The notes: a model not told the origin generated them from the sequence alone. A stretch of DNA of 64,000 bases from Candidatus Kuenenia stuttgartensis (GCA_945891385.1 CAMDDJ010000002.1:1-64000); one strand, 5' to 3'. Positions 44,934 to 53,018 are shown, numbered from the stretch's first letter. A program made the numbers and translations.

Positions 44934-46394
44934 TCACTCTTGAAAGTCGTACACGACGACTTTCTTGACGAGCGGCGCAAGGATCTCCGCATTCGCGCGA
45001 CGATGGTCTGGGTGCGCGAGATAGGCGTCGAGGGCCGCTTGGCTGGCAAACTCGATCGTGATCGCCACGTCGAAACTGTCGTCGACGATCGGCCGGTCGC
45101 TCTCGATCGGCTCCCCGGCCGAGACCTCGAGCACGCCAGGGATCGCGGCAAACGCCTGCGAAGCCTCGATGATCCGCCGCCGCGCGGCTGCGTCTCCCGG
45201 CTGTTTGAGCCAGCAGACGACCACATGCTGCACCCGCCGGATCGCAGGCTCCGGCAGGGGCGGCAGCCGAACGCAGTAAGGGGAGAACCGCCGGTCGGCT
45301 TCGGGAAAGTCGGTGCTGATCAGCTGTGCCCCGGTGTCGATCGCCAGGTCGCGGCGGCGGCCGTCGTTGGCCCGGGCCTCGCGGGTGCCGCTGTCGGCTC
45401 GGGTCCGCACGAGGAAGCCGTCGCGGACGAGCCCGCGGATCTCCTGCTCCTGGGCCACCGGATCGTTTCGCTTCATCCAAGCCGCGGCGGGATGGCCCCG
45501 ATCGACGCTCACGAACAGCAATCGCTCGGCCGACGTCGCTTCCAGGTAGCGATCCCGCAGCCCCCCTTCGTTGTCGAGCAGCAGCACCACCTTGCCGCGA
45601 TGCGCCGCGACCGACGGCCAGCCCTTCCCGACAACCGCCTCCCGCAGGGTCGGGGCATCACCCTGCACGTCGAGTGGCGTGAGGATCCGCGGTCGGGGCC
45701 AGACGTCGAGGATCGTGCGGTGCAATTCGGCAAAACCTTCCGGCCCCCAGGGAACCGGCCGCAGCGGCGAGAACGAATCGCCCTTGAGTTCCAGAAGGAG
45801 AAACAGCGGCACGTGCCCTGGATGACGATCCGACCAGGCCTTGATCTCGGCCAGTGCCCCCTGCAGCGTGTACTGGGTGGTCCGAACGTCGAAGTCGGGA
45901 CTATGCAACACCTTGATGCCCGGGGCCTCGAGCACGCCGTCAGGATCAAAGGGGGGCACGTCGCGTCCGGCAGCCCGTGCCAACCGCAGCACGAGCGGAT
46001 CGGAGAACAGCCCTCCTTCTGGGTCCAGGTAGCAGTCGAGTTCGAAGTGCCGCAGGCCGAGCAGGTCGAGTTGCTCGGCCAGCGGTCGCTGGGAGCAGTC
46101 GATCGCCCGCGCCTCGTCGGGGGTAACAGCGGCGATCGCATCGAGTGAGAACGGGTCGGGAGCGAGGTGGTAGGAGTTGTGGGTACCGAGCAGTTGGAGT
46201 TCGGTGATCCGTGGCTCGCCGCGGGCCGCGTCCTCTCGTGTTCCTGTCTCTAATACGGCAACCGTAGCGGTCGCACTCGGTGCCCCGGCCGTGGCGGCGG
46301 CCTCAGCCCCCGCCTGACCCCAGGCGACGGTGCCGATCAGGCCACCGAGCGCAATCACTGCCGCCCCTGCGATCCACGCCTTTCCCGCAGCCAT
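44934..46394 (-). CDS. PI-PLC-like phosphodiesterase fused to a Dabb (A/B-barrel) domain, secreted
   Basis: A 486-residue exported protein. The signal peptide spans about residues 1-30. The main domain resembles the calcium-dependent phosphoinositide phospholipase C family: LQLLGTHNSYHL (first catalytic histidine near residue 72), RPLAEQLDLLGLRHFELDCY, KVLHSPDFD (second histidine near 157) and LFLLLELKGD. A late QLISTDFPEADRRFSPYCVRLP closes the TIM-barrel-like fold. The last 100 residues (from IRRVQHVVVCWLKQPGD) match a Dabb/stress-responsive A/B-barrel domain, which normally stands alone as a dimer. The ATG at 46394 has GGAG 7 bases upstream; the frame extends 8 codons further. Substrate unknown. 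Confidence 0.8.
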   Translation of the reverse strand: MAAGKAWIAGAAVIALGGLIGTVAWGQAGAEAAATAGAPSATATVAVLETGTREDAARGEPRITELQLLGTHNSYHLAPDPFSLDAIAAVTPDEARAIDCSQRPLAEQLDLLGLRHFELDCYLDPEGGLFSDPLVLRLARAAGRDVPPFDPDGVLEAPGIKVLHSPDFDVRTTQYTLQGALAEIKAWSDRHPGHVPLFLLLELKGDSFSPLRPVPWGPEGFAELHRTILDVWPRPRILTPLDVQGDAPTLREAVVGKGWPSVAAHRGKVVLLLDNEGGLRDRYLEATSAERLLFVSVDRGHPAAAWMKRNDPVAQEQEIRGLVRDGFLVRTRADSGTREARANDGRRRDLAIDTGAQLISTDFPEADRRFSPYCVRLPPLPEPAIRRVQHVVVCWLKQPGDAAARRRIIEASQAFAAIPGVLEVSAGEPIESDRPIVDDSFDVAITIEFASQAALDAYLAHPDHRRANAEILAPLVKKVVVYDFQE

Positions 46395-46457
46395 GAACGA
46401 CTCCGCTTCGCGCCTCACCCGTCGCCTGCCCGCCCCGGTTTGATCTGGATCAGGTGA

Positions 46458-46814
46458 TCATGTCGGTGGTGCGACCGCGTCGATCTTGGCCGCGAGGATG
46501 AAGTCGTTTTCGGAGAGCCCGCCGATCGCATGCGTGTGGATCTCGGCCCAGGCCTTGCGGTAGCCCTCGAGATGGAGGTCGGGGTGGTGCTGCTCCCGCT
46601 CGGCGAGCGCCGCGATCGTATTCAGCAGTTTCAGAGCCGACCGAAAGTCGGGCAGCGTGAAGTCGCGGCGGATCCGCAGCCCGTCGTGGGTGAGCCGCCA
46701 GGCTGGCAGGACCGCGAGCAGCCTTTCGGCTTCCTCGGCCGTGAGCTTGGGCACGCCGCCTTCGCAGGGCACGCATTTCTTGGACGTCAGGTCGTTGATG
46801 ATGGGGTTACTCAT
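46458..46814 (-). CDS. phhB: 4a-hydroxytetrahydrobiopterin dehydratase
   Basis: A 118-residue pterin-4a-carbinolamine dehydratase, which recycles the hydroxylated pterin cofactor of aromatic amino acid hydroxylases. The family signature is clear: LTAEEAERLLAVLPAWRL at residues about 25-42, RRDFTLPDF, the histidine motif EREQHHPDL (about 72-80), and THAIGGLSENDFILAAKID at the end. The amino end has two cysteines (KKCVPCEGG), common in this family. Length is normal (about 95-120). It stands alone, with the phospholipase gene 64 bp downstream on the same strand. No hydroxylase partner is in the window. Confidence 0.93.
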   Translation of the reverse strand: MSNPIINDLTSKKCVPCEGGVPKLTAEEAERLLAVLPAWRLTHDGLRIRRDFTLPDFRSALKLLNTIAALAEREQHHPDLHLEGYRKAWAEIHTHAIGGLSENDFILAAKIDAVAPPT

Positions 46815-46917
46815 GATGAAACAGTGTAGCCCTCTCCCGGAAACCCGGGGCGCTGCCGAGTCAGGCAGGCTCGGAATGGCCTCGCGCTGCCCCGCTGCGG
46901 CCGGGGATGCGATCCCC

Positions 46918-46923
46918 TAGAAT
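46918..46923 (+). promoter_or_regulatory. Candidate -10 element for the truncated tRNA-Met
   Basis: TAGAAT lies 12 bases before the first base of the tRNA, the usual spacing for a tRNA promoter, and matches the hexamer seen before pyrE. The -35 region is weak by eye. Confidence 0.4.
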
Positions 46924-46935
46924 CCAGGCTGCTTC

Positions 46936-46973
<38 letters not shown>

Positions 46974-47478
46974 AGGGATGTTCAAAACAGCCGGAAATGG
47001 CTTTTTGTTCGAGTGAAACGCGATTTTCCAGAATTGCGAGCTGCTGACACAAATCCTCAAAAATGCCGACAAATCGATGGTTGTCCTTACACGCGGTTGT
47101 CGCGACAACCGCACCGGGGCCCCGCCGATCCACTCGTCGCGTCATTGATATCTGTGACGCCGCCGCGATCGCTTCCGTCTGGCGTTGGTTTCCTTGCGAT
47201 TGTGGTTTGAAAATCAGCCTGCTGATCTGGCAGCAGCCGGCTGCCATCTCTCCCTCGACTTGCCCATTCTGGCAGCCGGTTTTCTCCCACTAAAAAAACA
47301 CATAGCGAGCAGGAAGCCTGACCTGAGTTTCTCCCGATAGTGAGGCTGATTCGTGGTTTTCACACCCCACGGCACGGGACGTGCAATGAGTGGTTCCCGC
47401 CGCCAGCATTTCCGCCACGTGCTCCGCTGCGACTCGGCATACACATCCCCGCCGCACCGAAAAACCACCTGTATCGCG
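46974..47478. other. Non-coding stretch at the island edge with hairpin and palindrome
   Basis: About 500 bp without a supported gene. A weak terminator-like hairpin follows the tRNA fragment: AGCC-GGAAAT-GGCT at 46989-47002, then TTTTT. A perfect 20-bp palindrome, GCGGTTGTCGCGACAACCGC, occupies 47093-47112. A 97-codon minus-strand frame crosses the tRNA junction but matches nothing I know. Confidence 0.5.
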
Positions 47479-48129
47479 ATGACTACCCCTCCCTTCGATC
47501 CGCTCCTAGCCGAAAAAATCCTACAAGGCGTTCGGCAGCTACACCAGATTCGGCTGGCAGCCCCCGAAACACGTGACCTCGCGATCGATGAGGCTCGCCG
47601 CACTCATGATTGGATGCGGTTTGTGTTTCTTCACGACCCAACCGCGTGGATCGACGCGTTCGAACAGCAATCTGCGAAAATGGATGACAGCAACTTCTGG
47701 CAGGTACTCCGACGCATCTACACGAGCCTCCCCGCCGCAGTCCTCCATCACGATCGGCTCGTGCAGCTGTTTGCGTCGAGGCCCGCCCCAGCTGTCGTGA
47801 GGTTTGAACCCGAGGATCTATGCGTCTTCGATCAGCTGCCCGACCCAATCAGAATCCACCGGGGCTACGCTGACCCGTACTCCACGGGATTATCGTGGAG
47901 CCTGAGCCGTCGTACCGCCAAGTTTTTTGCCTACCGAGCCGCGGAGCGTAGTGATGCTCTAGTCAGTTCCCCGCAAATGCTTTCAGGCCTCGCGTACAAA
48001 AAAGACGTCATAACCCTGATTGGGTTCATGAACGAACGGGAAGTCCTCATCGATCCAAGCCGCGTCACCAAGAAAAGGCGGCGAACGCTGGGCCCACTTC
48101 GCAGTGCCCTTGAGGATCTGATCGCGTAA
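47479..48129 (+). CDS. Possible ADP-ribosyltransferase-like protein
   Basis: A 216-residue protein from the ATG at 47479; the frame is open to 47353 but those residues look non-coding. The amino half (1-110) is predicted to be mostly helical. The carboxyl half carries an ordered set resembling the R-S-E class of mono-ADP-ribosyltransferases: IRIHRGY (R128), GLSWSLSRRTAKFFAYR (S139-x-S141) and, after VITLIGFMN, EREVLIDP (E186-x-E188). The order and spacing fit, but overall similarity to known toxins is low. No antitoxin-like partner is adjacent. It is the first gene inside the island. Alternative: an uncharacterised phage-related family with the same fold. Confidence 0.5.
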   Translation: MTTPPFDPLLAEKILQGVRQLHQIRLAAPETRDLAIDEARRTHDWMRFVFLHDPTAWIDAFEQQSAKMDDSNFWQVLRRIYTSLPAAVLHHDRLVQLFASRPAPAVVRFEPEDLCVFDQLPDPIRIHRGYADPYSTGLSWSLSRRTAKFFAYRAAERSDALVSSPQMLSGLAYKKDVITLIGFMNEREVLIDPSRVTKKRRRTLGPLRSALEDLIA

Positions 48130-48408
48130 TTTCCGGCTGCGGGCGGGTGATTTCCGGGCACGCCCTTGGAAGTACTCGTAAAGGCGGAGCCTCACTCCGG
48201 GTGAACGTCGGTAGCCATTCCCCCGGGTTAGCCATAGACGTCGCCCGCTCGTCCCAACGCCCCCTGCCGGCTTAACCGGGGCTCAATACCCCGGCACCAC
48301 AAGGCACCGTTCACCCAGTCCCGCTGCGCTTTTCCCCACCCGTTCCCGCCATATCTGGGTAGGAGCGGGCAATTGATAACTAAATCCACCACCACCCCGC
48401 GAGGCCCC

Positions 48409-48921
48409 ATGAGTCTCCAGAATCCCACATTATTCCCCGCCCTTTTCGCGGCCATGCTCGTCCTGCCTGCTCCGCGTTTACCCGCCGCCGACATCCCCTC
48501 CGGCCGGCTCCGCGTAGACCCCACAAGCATGGAGGCAGGCGACATCCGGGCCCATCTCAATGCGACCGCCAAGGCTGCTACCGCCAAGGATCTCGATGGC
48601 TTCGCCGACTGCTTCACCAAGTCCAGCAGGGCCAAGATCAGGAAGCACGCAGCCTTCAGGTTCGTCCAGCACACAGTCTCGATGGACGTGCTGGAAACCC
48701 AAGTCATCAGGCTCGCCGGCAACTCGTGCCAAGCTGCCGTCCGGTACCAGCTCACACTTTCCGACGATTCCTTCGACGTAGTCTCGCTCGTAGCCCTCAA
48801 ACGCGAGGATGGCTACTGGAGAATTCATGCGGAGAAAATCCAACTCATTGACCACGACTCGCCGCGGACCTGCTCCCCCTCCCGGTACGCCTGCGTGAGC
48901 GGCATGTGTCAGCTCAAATAA
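48409..48921 (+). CDS. Secreted NTF2-like small protein
   Basis: A 170-residue exported protein. The signal peptide covers about residues 1-28 (LFPALFAAMLVLPAPRLPAAD). The mature part has the cone-fold pattern of NTF2/SnoaL-like domains: a helix IRAHLNATAKAATAKDLDGFADCFTKSSRAKIRK (about 46-79), strands TQVIRLAGNSCQAAVRYQLTL and DVVSLVALKREDGYWRIHAEKI (about 130-151). GYWRIHAEKI resembles the WRI/W+I strand typical of the fold. The start at 48409 has GAGG just upstream. The carboxyl end has two cysteines. Role unknown. A second, unrelated-looking NTF2-like secreted protein lies at 58990-59688. Confidence 0.6.
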   Translation: MSLQNPTLFPALFAAMLVLPAPRLPAADIPSGRLRVDPTSMEAGDIRAHLNATAKAATAKDLDGFADCFTKSSRAKIRKHAAFRFVQHTVSMDVLETQVIRLAGNSCQAAVRYQLTLSDDSFDVVSLVALKREDGYWRIHAEKIQLIDHDSPRTCSPSRYACVSGMCQLK

Positions 48922-48967
48922 CCCCGGCGACTGCACCACACGTCGCCCCAATCCAAGGAACCCCGCC

Positions 48968-50038
48968 ATGGGACTGACTCTATTTCCCAAGGACGATCTC
49001 CACGTCTGGGACATCGACCTCAAAAACACTGCCTGTCGTCGGTGGTGTGATTTCTCCCTCTGCCACTGCCTCGACCTTGAAGACCTGCTGAAGGACGTGG
49101 TGAAGCACTTCGTCGGCCAGCTCGATAGCCTCCCCGGGTATATCAGGCCCCTCGTATCGGCTGGTGCAAAAGGGTCCGCAAGACTGGGCGGACGACTGGC
49201 CAACACCATCGCCGGCATGTTCGGCCAAGAGTACGTCCGAGAGATCCGGGCTATCTCTGAGTGCACGAGACAGCCGCTGAGCTACGTCATGCTCGGAAAT
49301 CTCATCTACGACCTGATGCAAATGGGCGATCAGGCTGGCGTCGGCTGTTCGAGCTACTCCTGTGACATCGGCGGCAAGCCTACGCTGGTTCGAAATATGG
49401 ACTGGGTCGTGCCGCGAAGTACGGGTAAATTCACGCGGGTGCTCAGGTTTCACCGTGGCGAAGACCACTATGTCAGCGTGAGCGTGGTGGGTTGCGTCGG
49501 GATAGTCTCAGCCATGTGCCCCGGAAAGTGGGCCCTGACGCTCAATCAGGCGCCTACAAATGGCACGAGCCCCGGGGTCTTCCAGTGGCCCGTGCTCCAG
49601 CGACTCAGGCACTGCTGCGACAAGATGGGCAGCTACGAAGAACTCGTCGCGGATCTACAGGAGTACCGCACCATGACGAGCTTCTTTGCCCATGTCGTCG
49701 GCACCAAGCCAGACCAGCACGCGGTCATCACGGGGCTGGGCAGCGAGTTCTGGCAGCGGGACCGGGAAGAGTCGTGTTTGATCCAGACCAACCATTTTGT
49801 GGGCGAGGAACTGGAAGGCAGGAATCCGCCTGAGCATTGGCAGGAAGGAGAGGACTGGTACTACAACGACTCGTATCGTCGCATGCGGGCCCTGACCAAG
49901 CGGCTGAAAGACCCGCCGAAGACGCTCGTGGGTGCCCGCCGGAAGATCATGGGCAGCCCGGTGACCACGGCTGACACCATGCAGCAGATGGTACTTCAGC
50001 CGGCCACGGGCTACTGGAAGCTCTGGGTGCGTAAATAG
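48968..50038 (+). CDS. Acid-ceramidase/NAAA-like Ntn amidohydrolase
   Basis: A 356-residue protein of the linear amide C-N hydrolase type. The key motif is GCSSYSC...GKPTLVRNMDW: cysteine 127 would be the nucleophile exposed by self-cleavage, and RNMDW (about 142-146) matches the [RG]NxDW/F motif after the nucleophile in acid ceramidase, NAAA and choloylglycine hydrolases. The preceding helical pro-region (SYVMLGNLIYDLM) also fits acid ceramidase. Later GKWALTLNQ (about 187-195) resembles the conserved Asn region. Expected reaction: hydrolysis of an N-acyl amide; the substrate is unknown. No signal peptide is evident. A LuxR-type HTH gene follows 29 bp downstream on the same strand, probably in one transcript. 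Confidence 0.72.
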   Translation: MGLTLFPKDDLHVWDIDLKNTACRRWCDFSLCHCLDLEDLLKDVVKHFVGQLDSLPGYIRPLVSAGAKGSARLGGRLANTIAGMFGQEYVREIRAISECTRQPLSYVMLGNLIYDLMQMGDQAGVGCSSYSCDIGGKPTLVRNMDWVVPRSTGKFTRVLRFHRGEDHYVSVSVVGCVGIVSAMCPGKWALTLNQAPTNGTSPGVFQWPVLQRLRHCCDKMGSYEELVADLQEYRTMTSFFAHVVGTKPDQHAVITGLGSEFWQRDREESCLIQTNHFVGEELEGRNPPEHWQEGEDWYYNDSYRRMRALTKRLKDPPKTLVGARRKIMGSPVTTADTMQQMVLQPATGYWKLWVRK

Positions 50039-50067
50039 CCGGAAATGAGAAAAGGCGAGGCGGCTTC

Positions 50068-50340
50068 ATGCTCAGCGACAAGAAGCCGGGCACGTTCTCG
50101 ATGCAGGTCCAGTCCGTGGAGCCTCGGGATGCTCGGGCTGCTCGCGACTTTGGCCTGACACCGCGAGAAAGCCAAGTGCTCTCCCACGTGGCTTTCGGCC
50201 TGTCCAACGACGAGATCGCCCGGTCGCTCGAAATCAGCGTCGAGACCGTGAAAGAACACGTCCAGAACCTGCTCAAGAACTTGGCCGTGAATGACCGGAC
50301 TCAGGCGGCAGTTTGGGCGGCGCAGTCGAGGGTGGTGTAG
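50068..50340 (+). CDS. LuxR-type HTH regulator, stand-alone
   Basis: A 90-residue protein consisting almost only of a LuxR/GerE helix-turn-helix. LTPRESQVLSHVAFGLSNDEIARSLEISVETVKEHVQNLLKNLAVNDRTQAA (about residues 30-81) contains all family landmarks: the TxRExxVL opening, the NxEIA turn, the VKxHVxxLLxKL recognition helix, and the NRTxA end (here NDRTQAA). It has no receiver or ligand-binding domain. It follows the amidohydrolase gene by 29 bp and may regulate it. Upstream AAAAGGCGAGG gives a possible but distant ribosome-binding site. Confidence 0.85.
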   Translation: MLSDKKPGTFSMQVQSVEPRDARAARDFGLTPRESQVLSHVAFGLSNDEIARSLEISVETVKEHVQNLLKNLAVNDRTQAAVWAAQSRVV

Positions 50341-50367
50341 TCGCGAAACAGATGGCCAAGCGTCTTG

Positions 50368-50913
50368 TTACGCAAGACCGCCAGCATCGTTCAATTCAAA
50401 CGGAACAACCACACGGTCTGCGTCTTCCTCAAGCAGAACGTACATCGCGTCGAGCGAACGTAGGCTCGTCAGCACCTTTTTACCCGGCTTCTGCACCAAT
50501 ATTTGCGCGGCTTTCACCGACAAGTGCTGCAGACGTGTAAGCGACAGATCGCCCCTGTGCTCCTGAAGGCTTGCCGCTGTTTTTGATGGCAGTGATTCCA
50601 ACCCGTCGAGAATCAGCCTTCCCGTGTGCTTCGCCAGTCCCACGGCCGCGGCCGCCGACAGTGATCGCAATTTTCTAAAGGCGAGAAAACCGTCCAAGGC
50701 AGCCAGTTTAGCGGCTACTCGGGGCGTCAGCCGTTCAAGTCCGTCAAACGCTATTCCTCCCCGATGCCGCGACAGCAACTCCGCCACCTCTGGTGAGATC
50801 GACGGAACGGCAGAGAACGTCAGGGTACCAACATGCCCGTCCGCAAGGAGCCGGGCCACTGGAGCGCTGATGTTCGTAAGGTGACTGAAGTTCAGATGGG
50901 GGGCCTCAAGCAA
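50368..50913 (-). CDS. Leucine-rich-like repeat protein, possibly 5'-truncated
   Basis: About 181 residues made of roughly 23-residue units of the form 'LxxLSxxAAxxLAxHxGxLxLDGLxxL', for example ISPEVAELLSRHRGGIAFDGLERL and LSAAAAVGLAKHTGRLILDGLESL. This is an LRR-like solenoid recurring in planctomycetes. The only early start is a TTG, there is no good ribosome-binding site, and the repeats begin at the first residues with no cap or signal. It may therefore be the remnant of a larger gene. It lies 14 bp downstream of the membrane protein that ends at 50928. Confidence 0.55.
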   Translation of the reverse strand: MLEAPHLNFSHLTNISAPVARLLADGHVGTLTFSAVPSISPEVAELLSRHRGGIAFDGLERLTPRVAAKLAALDGFLAFRKLRSLSAAAAVGLAKHTGRLILDGLESLPSKTAASLQEHRGDLSLTRLQHLSVKAAQILVQKPGKKVLTSLRSLDAMYVLLEEDADRVVVPFELNDAGGLA

Positions 50914-50927
50914 GCGGCCGCTTTTTT

Positions 50928-51515
50928 CTAGGTATCAGGCGGTGAAGCAACGCCCTCCTTCGGTTTGCCAGCAACGCCACGACGGACTTTCTCAGCTGGT
51001 CTCCTGAGTCGAATCTGCAGTGGGCTTTCATTCATGGCGACTATGACAGGTGTCTCCTCGGCGATGCCATACTCCCGCGGAACAACCTCTTCGGCAAGCG
51101 GCTTTTGATCTCCTGATAAGACGACCACTCGCCACATCAGAGAGGGTGAACCGTCCTCCTCCTTACCGCTCACCCATTTCGCCTGAAAGCGCCCTGTACT
51201 CGTGTCGACCCGAGCAGTCACCGGCATTGCTGTATTCGATTCACCCCCGCGGCTCGCCTCTGGAAATAGCCTCACGAGCATCATGTCTGCGGGAACCACA
51301 CTTCCGTCAACATAGGCAACCGATCCCCTAACCTCATGGACCTGAAAACGGCCCGTGTGCCCGCTCGCCCCCAGAAAGCCCAAAGCCCACCAGCCGAGGT
51401 TCGCTGCAAGGAGCACAGCAACACCTACTGCAACACTTCTCGTTGCGACACTCTGCTGGCACGCAACGAATAAGGCCCTGCACAGCTCCTTGCAAATTTC
51501 AATTATTAGTGCCAT
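50928..51515 (-). CDS. Membrane-anchored carboxypeptidase-regulatory-like protein
   Basis: A 195-residue protein with an amino-terminal anchor (about residues 25-50, RSVAVGVAVLLAANLGWWALGFLG). One beta-sandwich-like domain follows, beginning VHEVRGSVAYVDGSVVPADMMLVRLFPE (about 59-86) and continuing VTARVDTSTGRFQAKWV. Such single transthyretin/CarboxypepD_reg-like proteins commonly accompany DUF1559 pseudopilin genes in planctomycetes, and here the pseudopilin gene ends 103 bp upstream on the same strand. The carboxyl end is basic and flexible. Probably a periplasmic accessory of the pseudopilin; not shown directly. Confidence 0.68.
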   Translation of the reverse strand: MALIIEICKELCRALFVACQQSVATRSVAVGVAVLLAANLGWWALGFLGASGHTGRFQVHEVRGSVAYVDGSVVPADMMLVRLFPEASRGGESNTAMPVTARVDTSTGRFQAKWVSGKEEDGSPSLMWRVVVLSGDQKPLAEEVVPREYGIAEETPVIVAMNESPLQIRLRRPAEKVRRGVAGKPKEGVASPPDT

Positions 51516-51618
51516 TCCTACGATCCCTCTTGCGGAAAGTCTTGCTCACGCTCTCACGCTGTTGCCCAGAAGGGTGGCGGACGGAAGCACCCCCACGCCG
51601 TTGCCGCTTCCCCGGATT

Positions 51619-52848
51619 TTATTCACGGGAAGTGGGCATACCATCCATACGGTTTCCAAGGCGCCGGTGCGTCTCAGGGTCAATGGAGTACGAGATGAGC
51701 TGGACCGACCCATCACAGAAGGCCATAAAGCAACCTGCCTGATGCGCGCTGCCGAAGCTGTCATACAGCACTAATCCGGGCGTGTCCTGCATTGGTGCTA
51801 GCGAGATGCCCGTGTTGACATTGTGGTAAGTACTGCGGTGGCTATCGTTATTGAATCCACAATACATCGATTCATTGTCTGAACCATCCGACCCATCAGT
51901 GTAGCTCTGTGGATTTAAGTACTTCTCACCCAGAAGGTATGTCTTTGTTGTTCCGTCGGAAATGTCCTTCATTCGGACACTGCTTCGCATGTGTGAGATG
52001 CCGTTTGCATTAAGCCCTACCTGAGGCCATCGATTAGTACGGGTGTAGTCCGCTGCCTCAGCCAAAGTTTTTGGCCACTCGGGCATCAGTTGATTGATGT
52101 CTGTGTAGCTATCGCCAGCATTAGCTGCGTAGTCCCCGCGTGCGCATCGGGTCACCGCTCCTGATCCATAGGGGGTATGGACGTTGTTGGCATAGGTCTC
52201 CGCACGCCAGTTGATACCCCATGCGTTTGGGGACCGGCGACTAGGGCAGTTCATGATCGTTATTGGCGCAGAGGCACGCTTTACGGCGCCCTCAAGCTGC
52301 GTCGACGTCCACTCATCAGGTTGCCCATCAGCCCCAAGTCCATGCGTCGATGCTTCCTCAATGAATGGAAGGATGCTGTAAAGCCATCCGGCTGGCTGCT
52401 CCGCTGAACTTCCGCGATCAGGGTCGGCAGCCCACGTCCATGCCCAACCACCAGATGGCAGGCGTTTATTCGTGCTCTCGAATGTGAGCATCCCTACCGC
52501 GAGTTGCCGAATGTGGTTCGCGCAGCTTATCCGTCGCGCAGCCTCTCTCGCGGACTGCACAGCTGGAAGCAACAGCCCCACAAGGGTGGCAATAATGGCT
52601 ATCACAACCAGAAGCTCCACGAGCGTGAACCCGGTCTTGCGGCTGGGCTTCGTCATCTCATCTCCTTCTACATTCGGCGGTTCGCTTAACTCCACATAAG
52701 TCTCAGCGGCGGCCCAACTAGCCGTGACCCGGCGCCTTACGAGGTCGGTCGGCAGGGCGAAGCCCAGCCAAATGGCGACACGAAGCTCCTGCAGCGAGAC
52801 GGGCCCATGGACTTGACCGCGGTGCTGGTAGAACCATTCGTCCGTCAT
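51619..52848 (-). CDS. DUF1559-type pseudopilin with an in-frame amino-terminal GYF_2 domain
   Basis: 409 codons from the ATG at 52848, or 345 from an internal ATG at 52656. The first 64 residues form a GYF_2 domain (DEWFYQHRGQVHGPVSLQEL...GFALPTDLVRR). The class III signal KTGFTLVELLVVIAIIATLVGLLLPAVQSAREAARR follows in frame from the internal ATG. Then come the DUF1559 landmarks: RISCANHIRQLAVGMLTFES, PGWLYSILPFIEE-like (AGWLYSILPFIEE), NCPSRR, DYAANAGD, and a carboxyl HQAGCFMAFCDGSVQLISYSIDPETHRRLGNRMDG. A prepilin peptidase needs its signal at the amino end, so the internal start, preceded by a strong AAGGAG, is probably used. Divergent from the ECF sigma gene. Confidence 0.85.
   Translation of the reverse strand: MTDEWFYQHRGQVHGPVSLQELRVAIWLGFALPTDLVRRRVTASWAAAETYVELSEPPNVEGDEMTKPSRKTGFTLVELLVVIAIIATLVGLLLPAVQSAREAARRISCANHIRQLAVGMLTFESTNKRLPSGGWAWTWAADPDRGSSAEQPAGWLYSILPFIEEASTHGLGADGQPDEWTSTQLEGAVKRASAPITIMNCPSRRSPNAWGINWRAETYANNVHTPYGSGAVTRCARGDYAANAGDSYTDINQLMPEWPKTLAEAADYTRTNRWPQVGLNANGISHMRSSVRMKDISDGTTKTYLLGEKYLNPQSYTDGSDGSDNESMYCGFNNDSHRSTYHNVNTGISLAPMQDTPGLVLYDSFGSAHQAGCFMAFCDGSVQLISYSIDPETHRRLGNRMDGMPTSRE
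52662..52667 (-). promoter_or_regulatory. Internal ribosome-binding site for the short pseudopilin form
   Basis: AAGGAG on the minus strand, 5 bases before the internal ATG whose complement is 52654-52656. It is the strongest Shine-Dalgarno match in this part of the window, which argues that translation starts here and not only at 52848. Confidence 0.6.
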
Positions 52849-53018
52849 GGAATGCGCCTCTATGGGTAGAAGCGGGAGAAGGCCGCTACGCCTGCCAAAA
52901 AATTTTCGTAAACCATGTTTTCCCGGTAGATTGACGGGGTTTCCGCGGGAAGGATAGCCTACCCCCATAGCAGGGGCGGTGCGAGATGCCTGCCACGCGC
53001 AGGGCACGAGCAGGCCGG

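Noticed and set aside
46974-47478. Group I intron in the tRNA-Met anticodon loop
   Set aside because: Such introns exist in bacterial tRNAs at this place, but no tRNA 3' exon (pairing partner of GGGGA, T arm, CGGGCCC) was found downstream in the following several hundred bases.
48276-48299. tRNA-like 3' end: CCGGGG-CTCAATA-CCCCGG followed by CACCA
   Set aside because: The loop lacks the TTC of a T loop and there is no room for the seven acceptor bases before CACCA; only a 6-bp hairpin remains.
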